Positions 1-12,652 are shown, counted from the first letter of the stretch. The stretch is 64,000 nt of DNA from Archivesica marissinica (GCA_014843695.1 CM026386.1:91637389-91701388), one strand, 5' to 3'. The notes: generated from the letters alone by a model not told the origin. Translations and numbers: made by a program.

Positions 1-190
1 CCTTGATGCATGATCGTTGTTATCTTCCGATATATATCCGTTGAGACAAACCTTTAATTGGTAGTTTACAATGTAGCATTTTGGTCTTTTTTTATGTCCG
101 ATTGATATTCGCCCTTTTTATACCCGATTGATATTCGCTCGTCAGCGGATGGTGAGAGCTGCGTTGGTGCCCGGGGTACGCCCAAAAGGC

Positions 191-228
191 TTAATAATCA
201 TTGAGATTCACCCCCGACAGGTAAGTGG
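191..228 (+). repeat. Dispersed 38-bp duplicate, copy 1 (partner at 946-984)
   Basis: The sequence from TTAATAATCATTGAG to CGACAGGTAAGTGG is repeated almost exactly at 946-984, with one inserted A in the second copy. The flanks of the two copies differ. Both copies end in CAG|GTAAGTGG, a good match to an animal 5' splice site. They may be pieces of one element or of an exon end. No function is assigned. Confidence 0.7.
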
Positions 229-544
229 CTTGAAAGATGACATCCAGACCAAATGTAAGGCAGCCCGACCTCAAATTCTGACGGACGAGAAGGTAAAAAA
301 ACTAGTCACGGAAGAGCTTGCCGCGGAGAGAAGATTGTTGCTGGGCCGGCTTGCGACGTGATATGCTTATTTATGTGTCTGGGTCGAGAGGAATTACCGC
401 CGGGATACACACCAAGAATTCCGACCGCTCCACCATGTTCCGACTAGCTCACCATACTTTTACACAAATGCGTCTATTTATGATATCGGTAAGTTAAATC
501 GTGCGCTGGCATGTTACTATAAACTATCCTTACAACAACCACAT

Positions 545-612
545 CGAATTCGGATTCGAACCCGCTCCGCCAGAATTCAAGTCAAACGTTAATACCACTA
601 AGCCATCCCATC
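545..612 (-). repeat. tRNA-like SINE head (pol III A and B boxes)
   Basis: Read on the minus strand, 605-595 gives TGGCTTAGTGG, an A-box match, and 562-552 gives GGTTCGAATCC, a perfect B box, with tRNA-like spacing. I cannot fold an acceptor stem and no clean tRNA termini are visible, so a tRNA-derived SINE head or tRNA pseudogene is more likely than a working tRNA. Confidence 0.5.
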
Positions 613-945
613 CCGACTGTATATAAATCTTCCGTATTTTAGCTGGTGTTACACAATATGAGGTAAAGTTTAAATCAGTGTAGTTTAAACTATGCACGGT
701 TTAAACATAAACATGTAATCATACTACCAGTGGATAGCAACTTGACAATGTTATGTAGTAAAACAATTTGTCAGGGCAGAAAATATTTGTCAATGCAGAA
801 AATATTTGTCCCGATGTAAACATCTTGACAGAAGTTATATTTTTAGACCATAGACACTCACGTGACATAAGATAACGTTCAACCAATCAGCAGCGTTTGT
901 GAATGGGGAATTCCCCGGATAATAATAGAATGTATTGGAATGTTA

Positions 946-984
946 TTAATAATCATTGAGATTCAACCCCCGACAGGTAAGTGG
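946..984 (+). repeat. Dispersed 39-bp duplicate, copy 2 (partner at 191-228)
   Basis: Second copy of the 191-228 sequence. It preserves the CAGGTAAGTGG donor-like end and then diverges completely (TTTGTCATTTC instead of CTTGAAAGATG). The abrupt loss of similarity right after the donor-like motif is the notable point. Confidence 0.7.
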
Positions 985-2675
985 TTTGTCATTTCTTTTT
1001 TGGCACGTAGTGTCTGAGACCCCTGGGCCGGCGAAGGTTGTGGGCCGTCCCCTGGCTCATACATGGGTGTTTTTTGGCTATCTGAAATATGGCTAGGAGC
1101 CTCCTCGGCCCAAATTAAGAGGTCTGTTCACCCGGAACATGGAGGGAGGGCTCAACGGGGTCGCGGAGGCTTCCATTTTTTTTGTTACTCACCCCCCCCC
1201 TGCTGCTTATGTTGGTTTAAGTTATCTTATGTAGGATATTAACATTATATCTATTGATATCAGACCAATGGTACTGATATTGATATGGTATAACATATCG
1301 ATCTACACATTAAGGCATGTTGACACCACATTAATCTATTAGATTAATGGGAGCAACACACAATATTAATATTGCTTATTTACTGTTCTAAAGTATAAAC
1401 CTATTTTAAACGATTGCGAAAGTTGGCAACTTTTATTTTGAATGTCAAATAATACATTTTGCGAAACGAGCATTAACAACTCTTATTAATCACTCTCGTT
1501 GACACTAAGGAAGTGGTATACTTATATTATCATTCGTGTGATAGGACACTGGAGTACCCAGAGAGTGGGATGCTATATTTCATTGCAAAGCATAACTTAA
1601 ATGTTAGTTATGTGGGATATTGAAATTATATTTATTGATGCCACATATTTAGTTTTCTATTGAAACAAAGGACAATATTAATATTTTATCACACAATCAC
1701 CCGAGACACAGATATATGATATGCTTGCAGGACTACATGAACTTCCAGACACCGCAAGCGAAACAATTATGATAACATGTTTTAAGACATTCTGGCAAAT
1801 GCTCCAAACGTAAGTCAGTAATATAAATGTTCTCTACTGAATAATGGTGTTCTGGTTATAGACACTTGTATCAGTTTTTGTGTTTTACCATCATCTCTTT
1901 CGCTTGTATCTCGTTTCGGAATGTTATGAAGATCGGTATACAATTAATAGCTGCATGTCTATGTCAGTTCGTATGACCATTATTGTACACGTGTCCTACT
2001 TTGTATATATGTATTATATATGTATGATTATATGTGTCCATGTAAAACGTGTAATTGTATATTATGTATGTTCACGTATGCTCTTCATGTACATGGAGGT
2101 AATAACAGGATTAAGAACATGAAATAAATATTTAGCAATCACATTGTCTGGTGTAAGATAATGAAAATTAAATATATTGATATATGATAAATTGTACTGA
2201 TATTGATATGATATAATCGATATATTCACATCACTAAGACATTTTGACACTTCATCACTTTGATTGATACACTTTTGGCTAACATTTGATGAACATGACG
2301 TAAATGTGTTCACTGTTTGGACACTGTAGGAAACAACGTTAATTTCTTGGTTTTGTTAACTATTGCCACGTAGGCTGTACATTTTGCAATACATGATTGT
2401 CTCTATGGAGCAGTATAAAGCATGAATACATACTTTTACTTTACTCAATGTTTGTGCCAACATCTTTGAAAGATACCATAATGTCTGTATTTTGTCTGTA
2501 TGTTTGAAAATTGAAATTGATGATATCAGTCATGTTGGCTTCTGATGTAAATGTATGTTTCCACAACGTTTGACTAATGGAGAAACGTTTATCCATTTGA
2601 GAAGTGAATGCATGAATTCGTTTAATTTAAGCACTGTATGACTAAGGGAGAAATAGAAATACATGATTTCTGTCA

Positions 2676-4085
2676 ATGAAATACAGAGATATACCGCTTG
2701 CTTATTTGTTGAAAATACAACTTCTTGCACTGCTTGGCCCAGGGTGGAACGTTCCATCATTTAAGAAATACAGAGATATGCCGCTTGCTTATTTGTTGAA
2801 AAGACAACTTCTTGCACTGTTTGTCCAAGGGTGCAACGTTCCATCATTTAAGAAATACAGAGATATGCCGCTTGCTTATTTGTTGAAAAGACAACTTCTT
2901 GCACTGTTTGTCCAAGGAAGGAACGTTCCATCATTTAAGAAATACAGAGATATGCCGCTTGCTTATTTGTTGAAAAGACAACTTCTTGAACGGCTTAGCC
3001 TCTGGAGGAACGTTCCACCCATTAAGAACTACAGAGATATGCCAATTACTTACTTATTGAAAATACAACTTCTTGCACTGTTTGGCCAAGGGAAGAACGT
3101 TCCACCCTTTAAGAAATACAGAGATATGTCAATTGTTTATTTGTTGAAAATACAACTTCTTGAACTGCTTGGCCAATGGAGGAACGTTCCTCCCTTTAAG
3201 AAACAGAAATACACAATTCCAGTGTTTGTTAACTTTTGATAAAAACGAATATTTCGACACTGTTTTACCAAGGGAGGAACATTCCTCCCGTAAAGTAATA
3301 CAGAGTTATACCAATTGCTTAATTGTTGAAAATGCAATTTCTTGCACTGTTTTACCAAGGGAGGAAGGTTCCACCCATTAAGAAATACAGAGATATACGG
3401 CTTGCTTATTTGTTGAAAATGCAACGTCTTGAACTGCTTGGCAAAGGAAGGAACGTTCCACCCTTTAAAGAAATAGAAATACATGATTCCAGTTGTTGCT
3501 AACTTGATAGAAACGAATATTTCGACACTGTTTTACCACGGGAGGAACATTCCTCTCTTTAAGAAATACAGAGGTATTCCAATTACTTATTTGCTGAAAA
3601 TACCACTTCTTGCACTGCTTGGCCAAGGGAGGAACGTTCCACCATTTAACAAATAGAAATACACGATTCCAGTTTCTGCTAACTTTTGAATGAAATATGA
3701 ATATTTCGACACTGTTTTACCAATTTTAGAAATAAAGATATCTGCCAATTGCTTATTTGTTCAAAGTGCAATGTCTTGCACTGGTTGGCCAATGTGGAAC
3801 GTTCCACCCTTTAAGTAATACAGAGATATACCAATTGCTTAATTGTTCAACATGCAATTCCTAACACTGGTGACCAAGGGAGGAATCTTCCTCCCTTTAA
3901 GAAATATAACGATATACCAATTGCTTATTTGTTGTAAATGCAACTTCTCGCACTGCTTGGCCAAGGGAGGAACGTTCCATCCTTTAACAAATAGAAATAC
4001 ACGATTCCAGTTTCTGTTAACTTTTGATAGAAATGAATATTCTGCACTGTTTTACCAAGGTAGGAATGTTCCTCCCTTTCAATAG
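2676..4085. repeat. ~87-bp satellite array with a GGAAnnTTCC palindrome per unit
   Basis: The unit reads roughly 'AAATACAGAGATATGCCGCTTGCTTATTTGTTGAAAA...CTTGCACTG...CCAAGGGAGGAACGTTCCACCCTTTAAG'. The first units are spaced 87 bases apart (2701, 2788, ...). Later units alternate with a variant carrying 'ACACGATTCCAGTTTCTG'. Fifteen palindromes are visible, at 2746, 2833, 2920, 3007, 3094, 3181, 3276, 3363, 3450, 3544, 3631, 3796, 3882, 3969 and 4063. The first six units have a period of 29 codons, so a 187-codon frame stays open at 2676-3239; I treat that as a by-product of the period. The array sits just upstream of LINE debris. Confidence 0.85.
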
Positions 4086-4204
4086 AAAGCTTTTTTATGC
4101 GATATTTAGTGTGGAAAATAGTGCATTAATTTTCACACTTTAAGCATAATTGCGAAATAAATGAGCTACTTTAGCTCAACTATTTGTTGTGTATTCAATA
4201 CTAC

Positions 4205-4440
4205 CCCTCACTTTGTAGAGTCTTTATTTGGCAGCCTGAAAATGTTCTCTGTATTATGTGGCATAAATAGGCCGAAATCATTAGTTTTTGAAGTGTCCCA
4301 TACAATTGTATAAACATTACAACACTCTATTATGTGCATAACATCAGCGCTTTTCAAAGTAAATTCAATTGGACAATGATCTGAGAATTCAGATAAATCA
4401 AGAGTTAAAATATTCAGATACTGTTATTAAGTAATCCACA
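4205..4440 (-). pseudogene. LINE endonuclease C-terminal remnant
   Basis: On the minus strand a frame around 4388-4374 reads LSEFSDHCPIEFTLK, the conserved 'SDH' end of an apurinic-type (EEP fold) LINE endonuclease. It is followed by '...TIVWDTSK', which parallels the segment after SDH in the larger LINE at 7390-7500. The upstream part (4440-4690) is open only in broken frames. It is probably a 5'/3'-truncated relative of the 5.1-10.2 kb LINE in opposite orientation. Confidence 0.45.
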
Positions 4441-5096
4441 GAAATCCTTCTGAACAGGGTGCTGGGAACACAATCTAAAACACTATATATCAAAATACTT
4501 TTGGGAAGAAAAGAGTAAGAACATCTCTTGAATCCGCAGACACCAGAAATATTCTCGGACCTGGTTTGTATGCACCCACATACATTTGGAGGCATATAGT
4601 TGTCATTCTGTTTGTCTGAAATAAGTACCGTGCGTATAAGTTCCCAAACGTTTCAGTTATACGCATGGTACGTATTGCCTGGCTGCTCATTAAGCTCCTC
4701 CCATTCAGTTGTAGCAGTAATTAGGATAATGGAAGTATCTGCAATAGCACAGTGTATATTCAAAATTTAATAAGACTTACAATTTCTCCGAAGAAAATCT
4801 AAATTATTCGTTATAATTGCTTCTCATGTGGACATGTTGGATTGATAATACCATGTAAGCAATATATATGTCACAACTCCATATTCGTCAGTCCACACTA
4901 TTTCCTTGCTCCTTTGCTGCCGAGATGACACAGTTGATGCTAATTGAGATATGTCCCCGTTCCTGCAAGCCTTTCCGGACATCGTGCACATATGTATATT
5001 CCTTATCTAGGATATGTGTATCTAGGTCAAGGCAGTGGTGAAATATTTCTGGACAGTAAAAAAATAAATAAAATAAAGTGTTAAAGTGTAACAAAG

Positions 5097-6563
5097 TTGT
5101 TAAGGGTAGGATCACCGGCATATATGGCTAGCGGGGGTTCTAATACATGGAAGGAGGAGATGGAAGATGCAAATAGCAGTGATGGGACTGAGAAATACGT
5201 TGATAATTATGAAGTGGTCACTCAAAACCGGTTTGAACAAAGACAAAATAGCGGGCGATCGGGTTTTGAAACTGTATCGAGAAAACGGAAGAAAGGCAGC
5301 AGCAGTAGCGTGGATGGATTTGCAGGTATGCAAACAGATGATAAGTTGATATGTATATATATCAACAACTAAATAAAAACTATGAAAAGATTAGAGAGGT
5401 GGAATCTCAACAGTTGTCATGTAAACAAGAGATGCAAAATGTAAGCAAAGGGTATAAAGCCCTCAATGACAGGATGAGTAAAGTGGAAGACCTGTGTAAT
5501 GCTCAGATGTGGAGCGCAAAGGTATTGTCATATAAATATATAGATAGTGAGGCCAGAAGTATGAGAAATAACATTGTTATTTACGGATTGACAGAGAATA
5601 TGAGCTATAATAGTACTAGTCTTGTGTTTAAGTTCCTGCAGTGTGAACTCGATATTGACACTAGTGAAATGAGAATAGAGAGAGCACATAGGCTAGGTAG
5701 AATCTTGGATGTGAAATATAGAGGTAAAGAAGACCCGAATCGACCAATGATAGTTAGATTCCTAGACTATGTAGACACAGACAATTATGTACAAGTCATA
5801 TAAATTCAAGGGCACAAAGTTCGGCATAGAGAGACAGTATCCAAAAGAGATATCGGCAGCGAGGTCTGAACTATATAGTTGTGACATAGCAAAATCAGCA
5901 AGGTCAAATCGACAAAAGGTACAGATCCGGTATCCAGCACGTTTATTTGTGGACGGAACATGTGTGAAGGATATGTTTACTGACTGGTATAAGGTAATTA
6001 GTACAGACAGAATTAAAGATCTAGGTTACTGCCAAGAACCTATTGATGTTACTAAGCAAGGTAGAGGCTATTCTGATACAACAGTAGTTGATGAGATAAC
6101 CCAAAAACCCAACGATCCCAGTGAAAATGATGTATTTGAAAATGACAACGCCCACAAATATGTAAACAAAACACAGCCATGTGACACAGTGAAAACAAAG
6201 TCACATGATCAAGGTCACTTAAATTTACATGTCCGCGAAGCTCAATGTAATAAATCCTCACCCGTTGTGTACACATATAAGTCAGTCAGTATAATAGGAA
6301 AAAACCGCAGTAGAAGTAAAATCAGGAGAACTCCACAGAATCAGAGAACACAAGCTCGTGTAAATACCGGTGGAAAAACCAGTGTTAAAAATAACAATCC
6401 AGGTATGCAGGGTCAATCGGGGAACAAGAAACTAGCAAACAACTGCGGGGAATCCCACAGTTCAGAACAGAAGGGCGACGAGAAACCGACCAGCACAACT
6501 CATCTTCCCCCTACGTCACAGCGTACGACAACCAATTGCAATACAGTACATGAACAAATATAG
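5097..6563 (+). pseudogene. LINE A ORF1 (L1-like RNA-binding protein), frameshifted
   Basis: Three overlapping frames (5097-5372, 5351-5803, 5787-6563) join into one ORF1-like protein. The order is a Ser/Lys-rich N-terminus, a charged helical stretch at 5351-5500 (probable coiled coil), then the L1 ORF1 RRM signature 'RNNIVIYGLTE' and 'IERAHRLGR' near 5565-5700 and 'RPMIVRFLD' near 5740. A C-terminal-domain-like stretch follows ('FGIERQYPKEI', 'RLFVDG') to about 5960, then a long Asn/Ser/Lys-rich tail. Such proteins bind element RNA in trimeric RNPs. Two frame changes (near 5360 and 5795) disrupt it. Start choice is uncertain: an ATG at 5097 or 5124. Confidence 0.7.
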
Positions 6564-6569
6564 GCCAGC

Positions 6570-9500
6570 GTAGACGAGAATGAGGTCAAGTTTTGTTTAT
6601 TAAATGTGCAAGGGTTGGTCGGTAGGAGATTCAATAAACTAGACAGATACGAAATGAAAACTTTATTTAAAGAGAATGACATCTTATTATTTACGGAGAC
6701 ATGGTCTAACAGTTTATATAATTATAATGTACAGGATTTTCATTCATATTCAGTACATAGAAAACATAAATCAAAGCGTGCTAAGCGTGACAGTGGCGGA
6801 GTAATTATTTATATACATGATAAATTTAAAACTCATATTGAGTTCGTTAACAGCTCTAAAGATTGTATTTTGTGGCTTAAGATAAGTGGTAATTTATTTC
6901 AGCTTGATAATGATTTGCTCTTATGCTTAGCATATAATACACCACGAGGTAGTACACGAGAGAAGTTTTTGATGATCAGTCTATTTTTGATATAATAGAC
7001 AATGATATGTTACAGTTGGAAATTACTCATGGAAAAGATTGTCATTTTATTATTTCTGCAGATTTTAACTCAAGGGTTGGGACAAAATCAGACTTTGTAG
7101 AGAATGAAAGCTTACATTTAATAAATATTTTACCTGAGGATTATGTCCAAGATGATTTTCTACACCGAACAAGTCAGGACAAAACTGTTAATGAATATGG
7201 AAAACTATTGTTAAACTTTTGTAAATCTACAGGCCTAGGAATACTGAATGGAAGAACTGGATTAGATGGTAACATCGGAAAAGTTACATGTGTAAATACA
7301 CAAGGTAGTAGTGTAATTGATCTTGTTCTATGTAGGGAAAACCTTTTTAAGTATATATATAATTTTGAAATAAAAGGACCAAATATACTATCAGATCATT
7401 GTGTTGTTAACTTCAGTCTAATGTCATGTTTCATTCCAAAGGAACCTGCTGATGTTGATACAGAAAAGGTATCATATATTTATAAATGGGATAGTGGTAA
7501 ACAGGACCTATATGTGAACTTAATATCTAGTCATAGTGTCTCTAATCAGTTTGAGAATATATGTTATAATCTTTCAATGGCTGAAAACAGAGCAGATGTA
7601 AATGAAAACCTACATTCTTTTTGTAATATTTTAGAGGATGTTTGTGCACCATTATTTAAAAATTATATCAATAGAAATACATGTAGATCTAGTAGTATAG
7701 GAAATTGTAGTAATGAAAAAAAACTACCGTATTTTGATGCAGACTGTATACAATTAAGATGTAATTATTATAAATGTTTAAATAGTTATAGAACAAACTT
7801 TTGTGATCAAACTAGAATTGCTATGGTGCAGGCTAGAAGTTTTATAAAAATACTTTAAGGAAAAAGAAATTTATATATGATTAAGATCAAACAAAAAAAC
7901 TTGAGGCTGTACGACTGTCAAATGCTAAAGCATATTGGAAAATGTTAAAAGGTACAAATGTTACAAACAATTCATGTTCTCTATCAAATAATGATTTTCA
8001 AACTTATTTCAAGTCCATAAATGACCCAGGATCAAGGTTTTATCAACCTGAAGAGGATATATTATATTTTAATGACCGGTATTTAAATGGGGAACTGTGT
8101 GTTATGTTTTCTGAATTAGATGTATCTTTTAATGTTGAAGAAATTATAAAAGCATGTAAACACTTAAACATTGGAAAGTCAGCAGGGTCAGACTATTTGT
8201 TAAATTAATTTTTTAAATATGGATCATGTTGTGATAATTTTGTATATGTATTACTTACTCTGTTTAATAAATTGTTTAATATGCGATATTTCCCCTCTGA
8301 GTGGACTCAAGGTTTTATAGTGCCATTACATAAAAAAGATGATACTGATGATGTTGGTAATTATAGAGGTATTACTTTATTAAGTACATTTGGTAAATTA
8401 TTCTCAAAAGTTTTAAACGAGAGATTAAATAAATGGGCAGAAAAATACCATGTTTACATTGAAGCACAAGCTGGTTTTAGACAACATATGGGAACTGTAG
8501 ATAATATATTTGTTTTACATGGGGTTATAACACATTTGTTAAATAATAATAAAAGATTATATGCGGCCTTTGTTGATTATACTAAAGCGTTCGATTTTCT
8601 AACCAGGGATGTGATTTGGTACAAGCTTATAAAGTATGGAATTAGGGGAAGATGTTGGATATTATTAAATCTATGTATGAAAATGTGCGTTCACGGGTTA
8701 AGTATAAAAACATGCTAAGTGAGGAATTTGAATGTCTATTGGGGGTACGACAAGGGGAATCGTTATCACCTTTTTTATTTTCGATGTACATTAATGATAT
8801 AGAGGAGTATTTTATGTTAAATGGATTTAATGGACTAGATATAGGCATGTTGAAATTATTCTTGTTGCTATATGCAGATGATATTGTAATTATGTCAGAA
8901 ACAGAGGAGGGTTTGCAGAAAGGTTTAATTTTATTAGAAGAATATTGTGATAAATGGAAATTGACTGTGAATACGATTAAAACTAAAGTAATGATTTTTA
9001 AAAAGGGTGGGAGAATTAGAAGAAATGTTAATTTCTTATATAAGGGCGAAATTATTAATATAGTTAATACATTTACATACCTGGGTATTCTTTTTACTAC
9101 GGGTGGCTCTTTTAATACATTTTTTGACACTTTAGCTGGACAGGCTTCTAAAGCACTATATAGACTTTAAACACAAATTAGATCTTTTTGATAAATAAAT
9201 TTACCTATTCTTAATTATGGTTCAGAGGTTTGGTGGTTAAATGAAAGTAAAAAAATAGAAACAGTCCATTTGAAGTTTTGTAAGAATTTATTAGGGGTTA
9301 GACATCAAACCCAAAACAATTTTATTTTTGGAGAACTAGGTAGAACAACCTTAAGAAATAGAAGAGCTCTACATGTTTTAAAATACTGGTTAAAATTGTT
9401 CAATTAGATAGTGTTAAGTATGTTAAAATTGTATATGATATGATGTATAGTGAAATAGAAATTAGACCAGATTATAGTAATTGGGCTTCAGGTATTAGAA

Positions 9501-10036
9501 AGTTATTACAAACATTAGGATTTAATGATGTATGGTTAAACCAAGGAGTCGGAAATAAGAATGTGTTTATAAGTGTAGCAAAACAAAGACTAAATGATGT
9601 TTTATGCAAAATTGGTTTTCAGAATTGAGTAACTCCACAAGGGCTAGAACTTATGTTTTATATGCAGACTTCAAGTTTCAGACATATATGAACGGTGTAA
9701 ATATTGATAAATTTAGAATAGCATTGTCACGCTTCAGAGTATCATCTCATAGACTTGAAGTAGAAACTGGTCGATGGCATAGACCCTTAGCAATACCATA
9801 TGAAGAAAGAAAATGTAGATATTGTTTAACTTTAGAAGATGAATTTCACTTTGTTTATAGAATGTCAGCTATATACCGATTTAAGAAAAACACATATTAA
9901 GAAATACTTTTGGAGAAACCCAAATGTTCCTAAATTTATTGAATTGATGACCTCAAAAAATGTTATAATAATTAAAGATTTGGCTATGTATATATACAAA
10001 TCATTTCAAGTCAGAAACAACCTGTTCTATGACTAG
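6570..10036 (+). pseudogene. LINE A ORF2: endonuclease-reverse transcriptase, multiply broken
   Basis: The endonuclease begins 'VKFCLLNVQGLVG' at about 6590, with 'LLFTETWSN', 'SGGVIIYIHD', 'ADFNSRVG' (about 7063) and 'LSDHCVVNFSL' (about 7390). The RT begins with 'GKSAGSD' (about 8178), then 'FIVPLHKKDD', 'NYRGITLLSTFGKLFSKVL', 'AQAGFR', 'FVDYTKAFD' (catalytic Asp), 'GVRQGESLSPFLFSMYIND' and the 'YADD' box at 8871-8882. A C-terminal 'CRYC...EFHF' zinc-binding-like motif follows at about 9810-9850, and its last Cys is found in the next frame (9861). Stops or frame changes at 6970, 7858, 8208, 8650-8718, 9170, 9628 and 9855 make it a pseudogene. Clade (Nimb/I-like, RTE-like or other) is not decided by eye. 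Confidence 0.8.
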
Positions 10037-10245
10037 TGTTCATATCTCATTATACGTTATACGCTAGCCAATCGTAAACGTTTTGTATTTGCACGTGTTT
10101 TTATTTGCACATTTGCTCTATATAATTATATTATATATTTACACAAGGCACGCAGTGCCAATGTTCACGTTTGAAAGTATGTAATGTGTATATAATGTGT
10201 ACTCATGGACATATTGCCCATTGTATTTCGAAATAAACTCTTGAA

Positions 10246-11150
10246 ACTCTTTCCTTATCGGATCGCAACTGTGACAACGCTTTAACAATCCCATGTGCCT
10301 ATTTAGCCTGGCGGGAAAATATGCATGGTTGGCTAATATTAGAGAAAACCACACCTGATTGAAATACTAACATAAGTATGTAATTCTTATCTTCAAACTC
10401 CTTGTTGACAACATTTCCATCAACACTAAAATGAGTAACGCTAAGAGACAAATCATCAATGATGCACCTAGTTCTTGGAACTATGCCGCAACGCTACCTA
10501 ATTGATTCATGAGTCTACTAAATATATTTGGTAAGAAGATATATACTACCTCCAATTAGTGTGCACATATCCTCTCGATTATTAAATGGCACTATTCAGA
10601 AACACAGATATATTTACATTTACATGTGTTGATGACCCAGGTCCAGATCAATGTTTTGTTTTTAAAGGATTATCATTGTGTGATATGACAAGCATGTCAT
10701 GTAGCAGTCTGCTAGTGGTGAACATCATGGCGGAGGTATGCACTCAACTGAATTCCAGCTATAGTTGTGCTATATGTATTAGAAAGCACTACATCTCATA
10801 ATTTGCTTTATTGCATTTTGATCCATTTTGTTAGACATAATCACACAACTTGTGAATCATTAATAATGCGTATGATTTATATATACTTTATTTTACGATG
10901 GCTGTTCATGCACATTCGAAGTTACGGGCATGCTCATTCGCAGTGTTAGGCAGTGTTCTTCGTGAGGAAAGACGTGTCTTACAGTGTCGTGTCTTGACCT
11001 GTTCCGGCACACGGTAAGTTGCAAGTGAGGACTATTTAAATGCAAAGTGTGCCATATTTTCCTTTGTTTCATTGAAAATAAATATTAATGTAAATTAAAG
11101 TAATGAATCGCGTGTTAATAGTTTACATCGGTGTATGAACTACATAATGT
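10246..11150. other. No gene recognised
   Basis: AT-rich sequence between the 3' end of LINE A and the oligo-A tail (minus strand) of LINE B. The short open frames at 10586-10801 and 10767-10949 have no recognisable domain. Confidence 0.5.
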
Positions 11151-11479
11151 TTTTTTTTTTAATTTTAATTTTTTTTATTTCATAAACATTTTTTTATAAT
11201 AACAAAACATACTATGTCTAGCAATTGGGTTTCATTCACATATTGCAATTGACTTTAGCAAATGTAGGTTATTGCCATATTAGTTTAAAGTATATATACA
11301 AACATGCGTATATACACCCATACATGTATATCAATGCATACACAAAATGCCCATATATGCATGCAAATGCATTCATAAAAACACACATAGGTACCACATA
11401 CATATATACATACATATAAATTTACACACATACATATATGATATACACTTATAAATAGTTATATATATATATGATTTAA

Positions 11480-12652
11480 TACTGATGTGATATTGCTAAT
11501 TATCATGTAGGTAGTCGTTTAATTGATTTAAAAATTGTTTGCCATTAATACCCGAGTTTTCGTAATAGTTATGCAGGAGCTAGAACTCCTGTTTAAATAT
11601 ACGATATATATTGACATTAACAGCTCTACTATCACTTAAGAAATATGATTTGTAAATACTAATACCAATTACTGAAAGAATTACGTTGATGAAAATATAC
11701 TTGGAGTACATCAGTTTGTATCCAATAATCTTATATTTGAGTGCTCTTATTTCGTTTCCGATTCCAATTTGACGTAGCATGATTGAAATGTGATTCCATA
11801 TTTCATAAACTGAAGTACATATAATGAAGACGTGTTCATATGTTTCCGGACACTTACAAATAAAACAGATTGGAGACCATTTTCCATCTATGTCGCAATA
11901 TTTTGCTTGGAAATATATAATTTATAATTTTATATTTAAATTGCTTTAGTCTATTGTCAGGAATATTGTTGATAAACCTGTATACAGGTGTCCACTCAAT
12001 TCGCTCAACAAGAGTGGTGGACCAGAATCTTTGAATATATGGTTTAGTAAATTTTGAACAAACCATATATCTTTGTTAATGTTATCAGCGAACCGTTTTT
12101 TATTGATCGTTGGAAGTTTTAAAATAGTTTTAATGTTTGTACTAGTTGATGTTTTTGTCAATACCGTTTCAATCCATCTCTTTGGTAAAGCTCGTTTTAG
12201 TACATTTAATTCCGCTATCCAACTTCGTTTATCTATTAGTTTATTATAAACAATAACTTCTCAAATTGAGCCGTTATCACCCAGAAGATCGTTTATGTAA
12301 ATAATTCCAGTGTTATCCAATGTAGATAAAATAAACATTTCCCACAATGTTTGATGTACTTGTTTCCCCAGATCAATTGCATTCTAATGTCCCGGAACGT
12401 ATTAGGCCTTTGTGTTTCGATTTTATTGTTGATCTTGATCCATATGTCCACTATATATTTATAAAACGCTGGAAATATATCGAGATCTGCGCTCTTTAAG
12501 CTATATATAGTTGTGTAAAAGAATAAAAAGTTATCTCCCAATGTTTGGAAGTAATATCTCCGTATTAGTTTCCAGTTGGCATTTGTATTACTAAATAAAG
12601 CTTTTATCCATTTTGATTTAACAGCTGTTATGTAAGAATCTAGATCAATCAC
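11480..12652 (-). pseudogene. LINE B ORF2 C-terminal region
   Basis: 'MIDLDSYITAVKSKWIKALF' (12652) and 'FPAFYKYIVDIWIKINNKIE' lead to 'LIWGNKYIK', all typical of the Tx1/L1-like ORF2 tail. After several frame changes 'GISIYKSYFLSDSRAVN' (about 11660) and a final acidic stretch follow. The frames 12293-12652, 11946-12161, 11854-12066 and 11580-11780 are successive pieces of one broken protein. Confidence 0.7.

Larger units (their letters stand above)
1..2560. other. Repeat-derived intergenic stretch, no gene recognised
   Basis: I see no convincing gene here. Diverged copies of one sequence recur near 1222-1330, 1598-1640 and 2148-2260; each pairs 'gatatt-A-A-ATTATAT-TATTGAT' with, in two cases, 'GTACTGATATTGATATG' about 40 bases on. 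A 14-base motif CGATTGATATTCGC occurs twice between 99 and 138, and 'GCAGAAAATATTTGTC' twice between 775 and 811. The 77-codon open frame at 128-361 has no recognisable domain. This is probably a layer of old mobile-element remnants. Confidence 0.5.
5097..10245 (+). mobile_element. Two-ORF non-LTR retrotransposon (LINE A), nearly full length, inactive
   Basis: In order: an ORF1 with coiled coil and L1-type RNA-binding domain (5097-6563), then an ORF2 with EEP endonuclease (6570-7430), reverse transcriptase (about 8160-9170) and a C-terminal CxxC zinc-knuckle-like region (9810-9870). After the last codons (10036) comes a ~200-base 3' UTR with AATAAACTCTTGAAACT at about 10231-10247, a plausible 3' terminus. 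Frames are interrupted at several places (6970, 7858, 8208, 8718, 9170, 9628, 9855), so the copy is dead. The start of the 5' UTR cannot be fixed. Confidence 0.8.

Noticed and set aside
128..361. 77-codon frame near the window start
   Set aside because: No recognisable domain; overlaps a dispersed duplicate with a donor-like site.
545..612. Functional tRNA gene
   Set aside because: A and B boxes are present, but I could not find acceptor-stem pairing or clean ends, so a SINE head or tRNA pseudogene is likelier.
2676..3239. 187-codon frame with 29-residue repeats (KYRDMPLAYLLKRQ...)
   Set aside because: Caused by an 87-bp satellite period; the frame fails where the period changes, and the palindrome rather than codons is conserved.
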